This document shows positions 45,371 through 53,774 of a stretch of DNA of 64,000 bases, one piece after another; positions within the stretch are counted from its first letter, which is position 1; the number at the start of each line of letters is the position of its first letter. The notes below the pieces were generated by a model, which did not search any database, was not told the DNA's origin, and saw only the letters and a list, made by a program, of their open reading frames with translations. The stretch is from assembly GCA_951813295.1 (NCBI GenBank), contig CATOTI010000001.1, positions 558,001-622,000 on the forward strand, in the 5' to 3' direction. Made by a program: the position numbers and the translations under genes. Source of the DNA: an uncultured Pseudomonadales bacterium. Its GTDB lineage: Bacteria > Pseudomonadota > Gammaproteobacteria > Pseudomonadales > Azotimanducaceae.

Positions 45371-45847
45371 CTAGGCGTCGTTCGCCCCGACCTCCTCAAC
45401 GATGAGCGAGAGGGTCGTCTTATCAATCGTCACGCTCGCTGGCTCACCGAGGTTAACGAGCAGCGAGGGCGCTATTCGTTCACCGGATAAGCTGATGTCC
45501 GTGGCGACCAACGCCGAATCGTCGGTCTGGTGATTTACCGTCAACGCGAACGACAACGTCCCATCGATGACGATCTTGCCTTGTTCGCCCTCATAGACGA
45601 CGAGGGTCGGCTTGGCGAGCGCTTGGCCATTGACGCTCAGTTCCGTGCGGACAACGAACGAGCGCCGAGAGATCGCCGCGCACGCGTCGGTCGCTAGCGA
45701 CTTCGAACCGTGAACCTTACCTGAGCCTTGTCGAAGGACCGGTGTCTCAACGTTCCAGTAGCACGCCAGATCCGTCGTTTCCGGCGCACTTGTCGCGCAC
45801 CCGACGACACCGAGGAAGACCATTAGCGTGAGCACGTGATAGCGCAT
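45371..45847 (-). CDS. Putative lipoprotein
   Basis: A 158-residue protein. The lipobox signal is MRYHVLTLMVFLGVVGC; the mature part is beta-rich and polar with two cysteines (ACYWN, DACAA). It reads as a small periplasmic or outer-membrane lipoprotein. Family unknown. It points away from the phage genes that follow. Confidence 0.6.
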   Translation of the reverse strand: MRYHVLTLMVFLGVVGCATSAPETTDLACYWNVETPVLRQGSGKVHGSKSLATDACAAISRRSFVVRTELSVNGQALAKPTLVVYEGEQGKIVIDGTLSFALTVNHQTDDSALVATDISLSGERIAPSLLVNLGEPASVTIDKTTLSLIVEEVGANDA

Positions 45848-45907
45848 CTGAACTCTTTCTTAAGAAGGTGCGTATGACCTTAGTTCGCATCGTCAGACGG
45901 GACAGCG

Positions 45908-47034
45908 TTGGTTCAGCTTAGCAGCGACGAAGATGTAGTCGCCGAGGAGTGGCAGCACATCTTCATGCAGTTCGACTCGGGCGGTGACCTATTAGGTATT
46001 CGCGTCAACAATCAGGCGTTGAAAACCAGTGCGCTGACGACGGTCGTGCAGCAAAGCACAATAGGCTTAGAGATCGGTTCGTACCTAGGGGGCAATTTCT
46101 GGGACGGCTCGATCGATAGCGTGATGTGTGGCTGCGAAGCCGCCGGCATGACCAGCTCTTTCGCCGATATAGCGGCAGCCCTCTACAACGGCGGCAAGGG
46201 ACTGAAATACGCCGATCTCACCGCAGCCAACAAGACCGCCTACGGTCTTGTCGAAGCGTGGGACATGGAAGACGACACGACGGGCGAACACGCGTCGGTC
46301 GCGCTCACCGAAAACGGCTCGATCACGATTGGCGGCGCTGAAGGCGTGAACTACATCTCGGGCCTCGTCGGCTGCTGGGCACAGACCAGAGTGGCAACAG
46401 CAACGACCTAGAACAAAGCGATATCGACAAGCGGCCACTCTTCGAGTCGTACATCTTCGGCACGAACGGCGGGATCCTGTTCGATGGGGTCGACGACCTA
46501 CTCGAACGTGCAGAGGGTTTTCTTTCAGGGTCGGCAGGGGCTGTGTTCGCCCTGATCCACCCCATTGGGTCACCAGATTCGGCTATGGATGTGCTCGCGT
46601 CTGCCGACGAAGCAACGTCCAACAGATACATCCATTTCTCGGCCCGGCGTGACGACACCGACCCGAACATTCAGGTGCAGCAAAAGGACAACGATACGGC
46701 CGACACCGTGCGGGGCAGCACGAACATCAGTGCCGCGAACAGCTACATCGTGGCGTTCATCAGCGACGGAGCTGAATACATCCATCGCGTAAATGGCGTC
46801 GAAGAGAGCGACACCGTCGAAGGTGCTGGGGCGGATAACGGCGACTGGTTCACCGAGACCGCCGACCGCGACAATGTCACGCTCGGCGCGCTCAAGCGGG
46901 ACTCAATGAGCGCATTTTTCGATGGATATATCGGGTTGATCTACGTCCTCGAAACCGAACCCACCGCCGCGAACATCACGAACATCGAGAGCGCCATCGA
47001 CGATTACGCAGGAGGCGGCCTCTTGGCCGCGTAG
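45908..47034 (+). pseudogene. Phage structural protein with LamG/concanavalin-type domains, frameshifted
   Basis: The first frame (45908-46411) has two lectin-like repeats; the second repeat opens YGLVEAWDMEDDTTGE and NGSITIGGAEGVNYISGLV. Near base 46370 the coding moves to another frame as LLGTDQSGNSNDLEQSDIDK, then GGILFDGVDDLLERA and RDNVTLGALKRDS, a second domain of the same kind. This runs to TAG 47034. Such jelly-roll domains are usual in tail or head-decoration proteins. It was one gene, now split, and its 5' end is also probably missing. Confidence 0.6.
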
Positions 47035-47057
47035 CGATGCCAACCCGTAGAGGAACG

Positions 47058-47360
47058 ATGCACTTCATCGCAGTGCAGGACAGCCAGAAGGCGGCGATGC
47101 TCGCCCTGGTCAGTGCTAACCCGAGGGTGTGGAGCCGCAGCGCGCCGAACTTCCTGCAATCGCAATACACGGATGAAACCAACACGTGGTGGGCCAGCAA
47201 CGGCCCGCTGTCGCCGGCGATGCTGCAAGCGCTTGATGACAATGAAGGCTGGCAGACGTTGCTCGGCGCGGGCCTTGCCGTTCAGGAGAACAGCGAGCTC
47301 ACGCCGATACCGACGATCCTGTCGACGCATGGGTTGACAACGGTCAGCACCGAGGAATAG
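47058..47360 (+). CDS. Phage-type hypothetical protein
   Basis: A 100-residue protein from ATG 47058 with an AGAGGAA site. It begins MHFIAVQDSQKAAMLALVSA and has several Trp and Asn-rich turns. No family recognised. Its close spacing with the LamG gene and the next gene suggests a phage structural operon. Confidence 0.55.
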   Translation: MHFIAVQDSQKAAMLALVSANPRVWSRSAPNFLQSQYTDETNTWWASNGPLSPAMLQALDDNEGWQTLLGAGLAVQENSELTPIPTILSTHGLTTVSTEE

Positions 47361-47369
47361 GAGAAACCC

Positions 47370-47714
47370 ATGGCTGAACGCATCACGCTCTATTCCGGTC
47401 AGAGCGGTGCACACTCAGGCACCGCCCAAGATCTCGAAGGGCACGAGCACCAGCACCGATTCAAGTACGCGTGGTTTCTCTACGGTGACCTCGGTGCAGG
47501 GTATGCGCAGATCGAGTTCCAAGGCCCCGACGACAATTGGTATGTGGCGAAGGGGACCAAGAAGACGGACGACGACATGGAGAGCCCCGCAGGCGCGACA
47601 CCCAAAGCGACCGTATTCGAGGTCGATATCCCAAACCTCGGCGGGACGATGGCTGTGCGCGGCTACCAGAGCGCGGGCACGACGATCACGTCTGAGTTGA
47701 CGCCGATCGATTGA
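47370..47714 (+). CDS. Phage-type hypothetical protein (beta-rich)
   Basis: A 114-residue protein after a TAGGAG site. It starts MAERITLYSGQSGAHSGTAQ and has alternating beta-strand patterns (AGYAQIEFQGPDDNWYVAKG). It could be a small head or tail component. It abuts the HNH gene (stop TGA 47712-47714, then ATG 47715). Confidence 0.55.
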   Translation: MAERITLYSGQSGAHSGTAQDLEGHEHQHRFKYAWFLYGDLGAGYAQIEFQGPDDNWYVAKGTKKTDDDMESPAGATPKATVFEVDIPNLGGTMAVRGYQSAGTTITSELTPID

Positions 47715-48008
47715 ATGCCTCGAGCTGAACATCGGTCCTTCTACAACTCGAAAGTCTGGAAGAACACGAGGCGTCGACAGCTAGAGCGCGAGCCCTTCTG
47801 TCGAGCCTGCCGTAGAAAACTGGCAACGGACGTCGACCACATCGTCCCGATCAGCCAAGGCGGTCAGCGCCTCGACCCGCGCAACCTTCAGAGCCTCTGT
47901 CATTCATGCCACTCGGTGAAGACGGGCGAGGACAACGGCGCCAGGACCAAGGTAGCGGTTGGTGTCGACGGGTTGCCGATCGATCCTCGTCATGCGTTCT
48001 TCAGTTGA
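47715..48008 (+). CDS. HNH endonuclease
   Basis: A 97-residue HNH nuclease. The motif is seen as CRACRRKLATDVDHIVPISQ, GGQRLDPRNLQSLCHSCHS, with two CxxC zinc pairs and the HNH residues His-Asn-His. Small HNH proteins beside terminase genes help DNA packaging in cos phages. Here the terminase genes are separated from it by two reversed genes. Confidence 0.88.
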   Translation: MPRAEHRSFYNSKVWKNTRRRQLEREPFCRACRRKLATDVDHIVPISQGGQRLDPRNLQSLCHSCHSVKTGEDNGARTKVAVGVDGLPIDPRHAFFS

Positions 48009-48019
48009 CGCTTGGCGGG

Positions 48020-48340
48020 TTAGAAAGACTGGAGAATTCGAGCGACCGCTTCGGGGTCGTACTCGTCTGCGATAACTAAGAGGCCGTCAGAGTTATCGGT
48101 TCGTAGCTGAACAACTTTCTGGTACTCCGGCGAGTTGTACCAGGCGTGAACGGCTTCCTTGGACTCAAACCTAAGGACCACCGTTACAGATCCTGGTGAA
48201 CCTTCGATCGATTCGGATTCGTAGTCGGCCACAAGTATCTCAGCATCGTGCGCTTGCAGGCTCAGAACGGTCGGAGCGGGGTAAGCCTTGAAAGACGCTG
48301 GGTCAGTGATCTCGAAATTCGCTATTACGTATGCCGCCAC
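48020..48340 (-). CDS. DUF1330 family protein
   Basis: A 106-residue dimeric alpha-beta-barrel protein: AAYVIANFEITDPASFKAYP, VTVVLRFESKEAVHAWYNSP and YQKVVQLRTDNSDGLLVIAD match DUF1330. Function unknown. It lies on the opposite strand between the HNH and terminase genes. Confidence 0.85.
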   Translation of the reverse strand: MAAYVIANFEITDPASFKAYPAPTVLSLQAHDAEILVADYESESIEGSPGSVTVVLRFESKEAVHAWYNSPEYQKVVQLRTDNSDGLLVIADEYDPEAVARILQSF

Positions 48341-48527
48341 CTTCGCCTCCTACGTGTTGGTAACGCTCACGGTACTGCCGGCTACGTTCCAATCCAACCG
48401 CGCGAGTTGCGGCGGAATCAGTCCGGAGGGGCGGGTTCGATCTCTAGTTGAGAAGGGCGAAAGACCGCAGGGGTGCCACCTTTCTTCTAACTCGTAAGGT
48501 TTTTTAACTTCGGGCCGATCGAAAGTC

Positions 48528-49040
48528 CTAGTCGTTGGAGACGAGGCGGGCTCCGTACTTGCGTGCAATCTCGTCGTAGTCCTTTCGGGTAAGCACAGCT
48601 CCATCGCTGATCCGCTCGTCGATCTCGCGGAACTGATTCTCGGCCCCGGGCCGGTCCAAGACGAATACCACCTCGAACGTCGAGGTGGTGTCGAGGTTCC
48701 GAAGCTCGTGGCTCTGGCCTTTTGGAACGAACACGATATCGCCTTGCTCGGCGACATGGATGCGATCGTTGATCAAGACCTCACCCCTGCCCGAGGAGAC
48801 GTAGAAGAACTCATCGGCGTGGTCATGAATGTGATTTCCGGTGGTAAACCCGCTCATTCGCTGAACCACCATCAACCCACCCTGACTCCCGGTGTCTTTC
48901 GAGACTTTGATGACGAGGTTGCCGCCCAAAAGGGATTCGCCGTCGCCTTTCCGGACGATAAATCCTCCGTCATCGCTGTAACCAACCGAAGCCGTGGCGA
49001 CCGCGAGGATAGTACACGTTGCCAGGAGTCGTCCGTTCAT
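48528..49040 (-). CDS. Exported cupin-domain protein
   Basis: Start ATG 49040 gives a signal peptide (LLATCTILAVATASVGYS). The cupin barrel has motif 1 GNHIHDHADEFFYVSSGRGE (two His plus Glu) and motif 2 EQGDIVFVPKGQSHELRN. It can bind a metal; substrate unknown. Like the DUF1330 gene it is a bacterial-type gene inside the phage remnant. Confidence 0.82.
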   Translation of the reverse strand: MNGRLLATCTILAVATASVGYSDDGGFIVRKGDGESLLGGNLVIKVSKDTGSQGGLMVVQRMSGFTTGNHIHDHADEFFYVSSGRGEVLINDRIHVAEQGDIVFVPKGQSHELRNLDTTSTFEVVFVLDRPGAENQFREIDERISDGAVLTRKDYDEIARKYGARLVSND

Positions 49041-49115
49041 CGGATGCCTCGTTTCCAAATCACCTTGTTGAGCCTAGCTCGACTTCGATCCCCATTTCGA
49101 TAGGAACACGAGTAG

Positions 49116-49484
49116 ATGCCACGAAAAAGCGCAGCGTCGCTCGCGGTCGTACCCGACCCGGTGGAGCTCGATCGACGGCTACCGCTACCTGAAGAGCTCA
49201 CGCCTGAAGAAGCGCAGATCTGGCAATCGATTGTTGCGACGAAGCCGTCCGATTGGTTTCAACAGGACTCCGCGGCGCTGCTGGTCGCGTACTGCCGCCA
49301 CATCACAACGTCACGATTTCTCGACGAGCAGATCACGGCGATTGAGGGGCGAGGGCCGTTGCGAACGCCCGATGAACTCGACTTTTACAAGACGTTGATC
49401 GACAAACGCGAGAAGCAATCGAGGGTACTGGCGAGCCTCGCGACGAAGATGCGGCTATCACAACAGGCTCGCTACGACACGTAG
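49116..49484 (+). CDS. Phage terminase small subunit (P27 type)
   Basis: A 122-residue protein. PRKSAASLAVVPDPVELDRR, then ELTPEEAQIWQSIVATKPSD, AALLVAYCRHITTSRFLDEQ and RVLASLATKMRLSQQARYD match P27-family small terminases, which bind the packaging site. It stands 41 bp ahead of the large subunit remnant. Confidence 0.85.
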   Translation: MPRKSAASLAVVPDPVELDRRLPLPEELTPEEAQIWQSIVATKPSDWFQQDSAALLVAYCRHITTSRFLDEQITAIEGRGPLRTPDELDFYKTLIDKREKQSRVLASLATKMRLSQQARYDT

Positions 49485-49525
49485 AAGGCGGCAACCGCCG
49501 ATAGGAAGGCCAACGGTAAGAAGCT

Positions 49526-49978
49526 GTGGGACCGCGAGCCCGACGCAACGTAGCGTGGATCGAGGAGCACTGTCGTGTTCCCGACGGTCAGTTCGCTGGC
49601 CAACGCGTCAAGCTGCGGAAGTTCCAGAAGGACGTCGTCGCTGGCATGTATGACTCGCCGACGCGCAACGCGATCGTTTCGTTTGGACGCAAGAACGCGA
49701 AGAAAACGCTCGCGGCGATGCTCTGTTTGTTGCATCTCTGCGCCCCGGAAGCGAAGCCGAACACCCAATTAATCTCCGCGGCGCAGAGCCGCGACCAAGC
49801 GACGTTGTTGTTCGCGCTGATGGCAAAGATGGTCTTCATGTCGCCGGATATGAGCGACGTGCTGATCGTTCGAGAGTCGAAGAAACAGGTGCTATGTCCC
49901 GACCTGGGCACGTTCTACGCAGCGATCTCGGCGGACGTGAAAACAAACTTCGGCGCAGACTTCGACTTCCACGCGTAG
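49526..49978 (+). pseudogene. Phage terminase large subunit, N-terminal remnant
   Basis: About 150 residues: RNVAWIEEHCRVPDGQFAGQ, VKLRKFQKDVVAGMYDSPTR, Walker A-like SFGRKNAKKTLAAML and ISAAQSRDQATLLFALMAKM. This is the start of the ATPase domain. Walker B and the nuclease are missing because the gene runs into an IS3-type transposase fragment at about 49955-49978. Packaging function is lost. Confidence 0.8.
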
Positions 49979-50091
49979 AACCGCTGCTCCCAGATACCGT
50001 GCTTGCGCACGATCTCGGCGACCGACAGTCCTGCATCGTGTTCTTTCAGGATGCCGATGATCTGTTCTTCGGAATAGCGTTCGCGCTTCAT
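49955..50091 (-). pseudogene. IS3-family orfA fragment
   Basis: From ATG 50091 the frame reads MKRERYSEEQIIGILKEHDA, VAEIVRKHGIWEQRFYAWKS, the helix-turn-helix of IS3-family OrfA. It loses similarity after about 46 residues, where it meets the terminase remnant. It is one end of an element that was otherwise lost, probably the cause of the terminase truncation. Confidence 0.7.
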
Positions 50092-50279
50092 CCGGACTCC
50101 TCACTTGCGTCAACCTAGGGGAAAACCTCAATCGCAATGACCAAAAACGCGGGAAGGGTCAGAGGTAATCAGGCTTCGTCTGCGTCAGACTGTCAGAGGC
50201 GCAGAATGACCGCCGGATGAATTTTCTCGATGTTGGGCGAGGAATTCATCTGGCCTAGTTCGACGGTGCGTTACGTTGC

Positions 50280-51383
50280 ATGACTCGTCTCCAGAGGTCG
50301 GAAGAAATGGCTCTAGACGAAGATCGCGTGAGTGAACTAGCCGTTGAGGTGTTTAAACACCTCAACGGCACGATGATCACCGCGATGACCGTGATCGGCG
50401 ACGAGCTCGGGCTTTACCGAGCACTTGCTTCTTCCGGTGTGGTGACGAGCGAGATCCTCGCAAGCGAACTCTCGATGTCCGAACGATGGGTCCGCGAGTG
50501 GCTGCATGGGCAAGCGGCGGTTGGCTACGTTGACCACCTAGGCGATGGTCGTTTTGAGATGTCAGCCGAGGCCGCGGCCGTGTTGGCCGACGACTCGCAT
50601 CCGCGCTTCTCCGCCGGTGGGGCAGGGATGATCGTACCGTTGCTGTCACGCTCGGTACCGGCCATGAAACGTGTATTTGAGTCGGGTCGTGGACTAACGT
50701 ACGACGAATTCGGCGGCGCCCAGTTCGCCGAAGCACAAGAGCGTATGTGGGCACCGTGGTTTCAGCACCAGCTCGTCGACACTGTGTTACCTGCGCTCGA
50801 TGGCGTGGTCGACAAACTTAAACATGGAGGTCGGCTCGCCGATACTGGCTGCGGCGCGGGTGTGGCAGTGATGGAGATGGCGAGGGCGTATCCAGACGCT
50901 GAATTCGTTGGTTACGACAATTCTGAACATGCACTTGAGCGTGCGAACCGATCGAAACGACAGACGAATCTTGAGAACGTTCATTTCTTGAATCCCGACG
51001 TCGACCCGCTGCCATCCGAGCCGACGTACGACGTCATCACGACGTTCGATTGTATTCACGATATGGCACATCCGACGCCCGCGATTCGTGCTATTCGCTC
51101 TGCTCTAAAGGGCGACGGGACTTGGTTCGTGGCTGATGTTCACGCGGGAGATTCGCTCGACGAGAACCTCGAAGAGGCGAATCCCCTGCTGCCGATGCTC
51201 TACGGCTTTTCGGTCCTGTGTTGTCTTTCTTCGAGCATGTCGTCACCCGATGCCGAAGGCTTCGGAACGCTGGGGTTCGGCGAAGCCAAAGCCCGACGGA
51301 TGGCCGCGGAGGCGGAGTTCTCTCGCTTTAGACGCCACGATTTCGCCAATCCCTTAAACGCTTACTATGAGATTCGCCCCTAG
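50280..51383 (+). CDS. Winged-helix/SAM-dependent methyltransferase
   Basis: A 367-residue protein. An N-terminal winged helix (ALASSGVVTSEILASELSMS, ERWVREWLHGQAAVGYVDHL) precedes a Rossmann methyltransferase (LADTGCGAGVAVMEMARAYP, EFVGYDNSEHALE, VITTFDCIHDMAHPTPAI). This arrangement is known from actinobacterial and proteobacterial 'class I SAM' proteins of unknown substrate. A perfect 28-bp palindrome lies inside its 5' coding region. The next gene overlaps it by 17 bp. Confidence 0.85.
   Translation: MTRLQRSEEMALDEDRVSELAVEVFKHLNGTMITAMTVIGDELGLYRALASSGVVTSEILASELSMSERWVREWLHGQAAVGYVDHLGDGRFEMSAEAAAVLADDSHPRFSAGGAGMIVPLLSRSVPAMKRVFESGRGLTYDEFGGAQFAEAQERMWAPWFQHQLVDTVLPALDGVVDKLKHGGRLADTGCGAGVAVMEMARAYPDAEFVGYDNSEHALERANRSKRQTNLENVHFLNPDVDPLPSEPTYDVITTFDCIHDMAHPTPAIRAIRSALKGDGTWFVADVHAGDSLDENLEEANPLLPMLYGFSVLCCLSSSMSSPDAEGFGTLGFGEAKARRMAAEAEFSRFRRHDFANPLNAYYEIRP
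50341..50368. repeat. Perfect 28-bp palindrome inside the methyltransferase gene
   Basis: The half-site CCGTTGAGGTGTTT is followed directly by its exact reverse complement. Both strands therefore encode the same peptide VEVFKHLNG here. No spacer, so it can form a cruciform or bind a dimeric protein. Confidence 0.85.
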
Positions 51384-52380
51384 ACGCCGTAGCCACTTGG
51401 TCTGGGCTTTGTTCACGTGGCTCATCGTTGAAACAAGCCTGGCAGGCGCCGAAATTCAACAATCACCGAGTGGTACACCCGATTTCACGGGCATGTGGTA
51501 TTACGGGACCGCGACACCCATGGAGCGGGAGAAGGCACTAGGCACACGCCGTGCTTTCAACGTAGCCGAAGTACGGAACCTTGAAATATCAGTTCTGAAC
51601 GAAGCCGATCGTCGAGCGGCGCCGAAATCACTCAAGCTACCGACCGCCGGCGCATCCATTGCGCAAGAAGCCGATCACTATCCGCTACGAACCCGTCTTG
51701 TCGAAATCGATGGCGAAGTCCGAACCTCGCTGATCGTCGATCCGCCCAACGGAAGACTCCCCTTGAAACCCGGCGGTTCTGACTTCTTCGACCAACTTCC
51801 GATTCACGACGAGTTTGATGGGCCCGAGGTTCGGCCAACCAGCGAACGTTGCATCCACGTCGTCGGTCCGATGGCACCGATGTTTCCAATGCCCGGCAAC
51901 GCCAACCTCCGCATTCTTCAAACACCAACGCACGTACTCATTCGCGGTGAGACACAGTCAGCGCGAATCATCGATTTACGTCAAGACCAGACTTCGGGAA
52001 TGCCTCGCTGGACCGGTGAGTCGACGTCGAAGTGGGTAGGTGAGACGCTGGTTGTTCATACGTCGAACTTTCGTCCCGAAGGATCTTGGGATCTGTATCG
52101 CTACTCCGATGCATTGCGCGTCGAGGAGCGGTTCACGCTCGTCTCAGCAAACGAGATCCTGTATGAGTACAAGGCAGACGACTCGGGGATCTACACGCGA
52201 CCCTTCACGGTTCAGACCACGCTACGCCGACGTCCGCGCAGCGAACCAATCTATGAATACGCGTGCCATGAAGGGAACCACTCACTCGCCGCGATACTGC
52301 GGGGCGCGCGTCTAACGGACACCGGCCACAACGGCACTAAATTGGCGGAATCGTTGAACCCGAATACGGATGAGCGATGA
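51367..52380 (+). CDS. Exported hypothetical protein
   Basis: A 337-residue protein overlapping the methyltransferase gene by 17 bp. Signal peptide HLVWALFTWLIVETSLAGA. The mature part has DFTGMWYYG near its start, a Pro/Met-rich PMAPMFPMPGNANLRILQTP and WVGETLVVHTSNFRPEGSWD, then VEERFTLVSANEILYEYKAD. This set of motifs is widespread in an uncharacterised beta-rich exported family of Acidobacteria and Proteobacteria. Function unknown. Confidence 0.7.
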   Translation: MRFAPRRRSHLVWALFTWLIVETSLAGAEIQQSPSGTPDFTGMWYYGTATPMEREKALGTRRAFNVAEVRNLEISVLNEADRRAAPKSLKLPTAGASIAQEADHYPLRTRLVEIDGEVRTSLIVDPPNGRLPLKPGGSDFFDQLPIHDEFDGPEVRPTSERCIHVVGPMAPMFPMPGNANLRILQTPTHVLIRGETQSARIIDLRQDQTSGMPRWTGESTSKWVGETLVVHTSNFRPEGSWDLYRYSDALRVEERFTLVSANEILYEYKADDSGIYTRPFTVQTTLRRRPRSEPIYEYACHEGNHSLAAILRGARLTDTGHNGTKLAESLNPNTDER

Positions 52381-53159
52381 GTTCGACTGCCGACGATGAC
52401 CCAAGCCAGTTCTATACCGGGTTAGTCGCTGAACTCTACGAACCCCTGGCAAGTCACCTACCCGCGATCGAACCGATTCGGCGTTTTGTGACCCGATATG
52501 GTGGTCCGTCACTGGAACTGGCCTGCGGCGCGGGACATCCGATGCTCCCATTGATCGAAGAAGGTTTTGTCATCCACGGTGTCGATGCGTCCGACGACAT
52601 GCTTGATTTATGTCGAGCCAAAGCGCGGTCGAAAGGTCTAGAGCCGACGCTCTTTCATCAGCGTATGCAGGACTTGAATGTCCCGTACCGGTATCAGAGT
52701 TGCTATATCGCGGGGGCGTCCTTTTGCCTCATCGAACAACTCGACGAAGCACAGCGAACGCTTGATGCAGTTTTTGCGCATCTTCGGCCAGGTGGTGCGT
52801 TTCTGTTATCGACATTTCGGCCGAATCCTCGCGTAGAAGGTGCTCAACCAAGTCAACTGACCAGAAACGATGGCTCGGTGATCTCGGTCGCGGCGATATC
52901 GGCGAGCGAGGATCGGGGGTCACAGCTTGTTCGGACACGGCTTCGCTACCGGGTCAAGAGAAGTGGTGAGGTGCCCGAGACGGTCGAGAAAGACTGGGGC
53001 GTGCGTTGGTACTCGGCAGCGCAGCTGAAAGGCATGCTAGTTCGCGCTGGTTTCGACGTCGGTCGATTTGTCGACTTTGACGGCCGTGACGCGACCCCAG
53101 AGACGACCGATCTTTGGACAGTTGCCGTCAAGACAACGCAGCCCACGTTCGCTTCGTGA
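52377..53159 (+). CDS. Class I SAM-dependent methyltransferase
   Basis: A 260-residue methyltransferase starting 4 bp before the preceding stop. SAM motifs are LELACGAGHPMLPLIEEGF, IHGVDASDDMLDLCRAKA and motif III LRPGGAFLLSTFRPN. A family tail AAQLKGMLVRAGFDVGRFVD closes it. With the two preceding genes it forms a three-gene run flanked on both sides by mobile remnants. Confidence 0.87.
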   Translation: MSSTADDDPSQFYTGLVAELYEPLASHLPAIEPIRRFVTRYGGPSLELACGAGHPMLPLIEEGFVIHGVDASDDMLDLCRAKARSKGLEPTLFHQRMQDLNVPYRYQSCYIAGASFCLIEQLDEAQRTLDAVFAHLRPGGAFLLSTFRPNPRVEGAQPSQLTRNDGSVISVAAISASEDRGSQLVRTRLRYRVKRSGEVPETVEKDWGVRWYSAAQLKGMLVRAGFDVGRFVDFDGRDATPETTDLWTVAVKTTQPTFAS

Positions 53160-53289
53160 ATCTGCCTCCTCGTCCTTCCTCACCCGCTATATCGCGAAGT
53201 GGGGACTCGTCGACTATCAGAACGTACCGGTGAAGCTGGAACGTGGCTTCAAGATAACCGGGAGGCGGGTGACGAAATACTTGCTGACC

Positions 53290-53618
53290 CTACGGGTTTG
53301 CACTAGCGGAGCACCTGGCCGCGGGTGATGACCGCGTGCTTGTCGGCACTGCCAGGCTCGACTCGATGAACGACATGAACTCCGGTCTGCCCGTAAACGA
53401 ATCCCAGAATTCTCTTCCTGACGCCGATTCGATGATGGGTTTCATGTTGCTCACGATCGTGTCCTCTGATTGAACGTCCCCGATCTCAACGCTGCGCAAG
53501 TACATGACCTGGCAGTGGAACACCATCTGCGAGAGGAGAATGCGAAACCGAGATTGGTCGATTGGGTCGAGGCTCGAGTGGTTGGCTAATCCCGTCTCCC
53601 ACAACTCGGCAAGCGTGC
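53290..53618 (-). pseudogene. Membrane-anchored family member, 5' end replaced by IS21 remnant
   Basis: The C-terminal part of the same family as the genes at 44694 and 55161: STLAELWETGLANHSS, LDPIDQSRFRILLSQMVFHC, SGREFWDSFTGRPEFMSFIE. Its 5' end stops exactly at the TGTCAACG end of an IS21 remnant at 53619, so the anchor helix is lost. Confidence 0.65.
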
Positions 53619-53774
53619 TGTCAACGCCGGTTGAAAACTGACCCCCTTAGTGCGTCGAACGCCGGAGTAAATTTGCCCCCCCTGGGTTGTGTTTGAGCGG
53701 CCGACTGACCTTTGGTCAGTCAGGCGGCCGCGTTCTTCGTGCGTTGTGTCATACCGGCTTTGCGCTGGTCTTTA

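Noticed and set aside
53068..53328. Short ORF containing RYIAKWGLVDYQNVPVKLER after the methyltransferase
   Set aside because: Could be a gene scrap, but no family, start or context supports it; part of it overlaps the methyltransferase tail in another frame.
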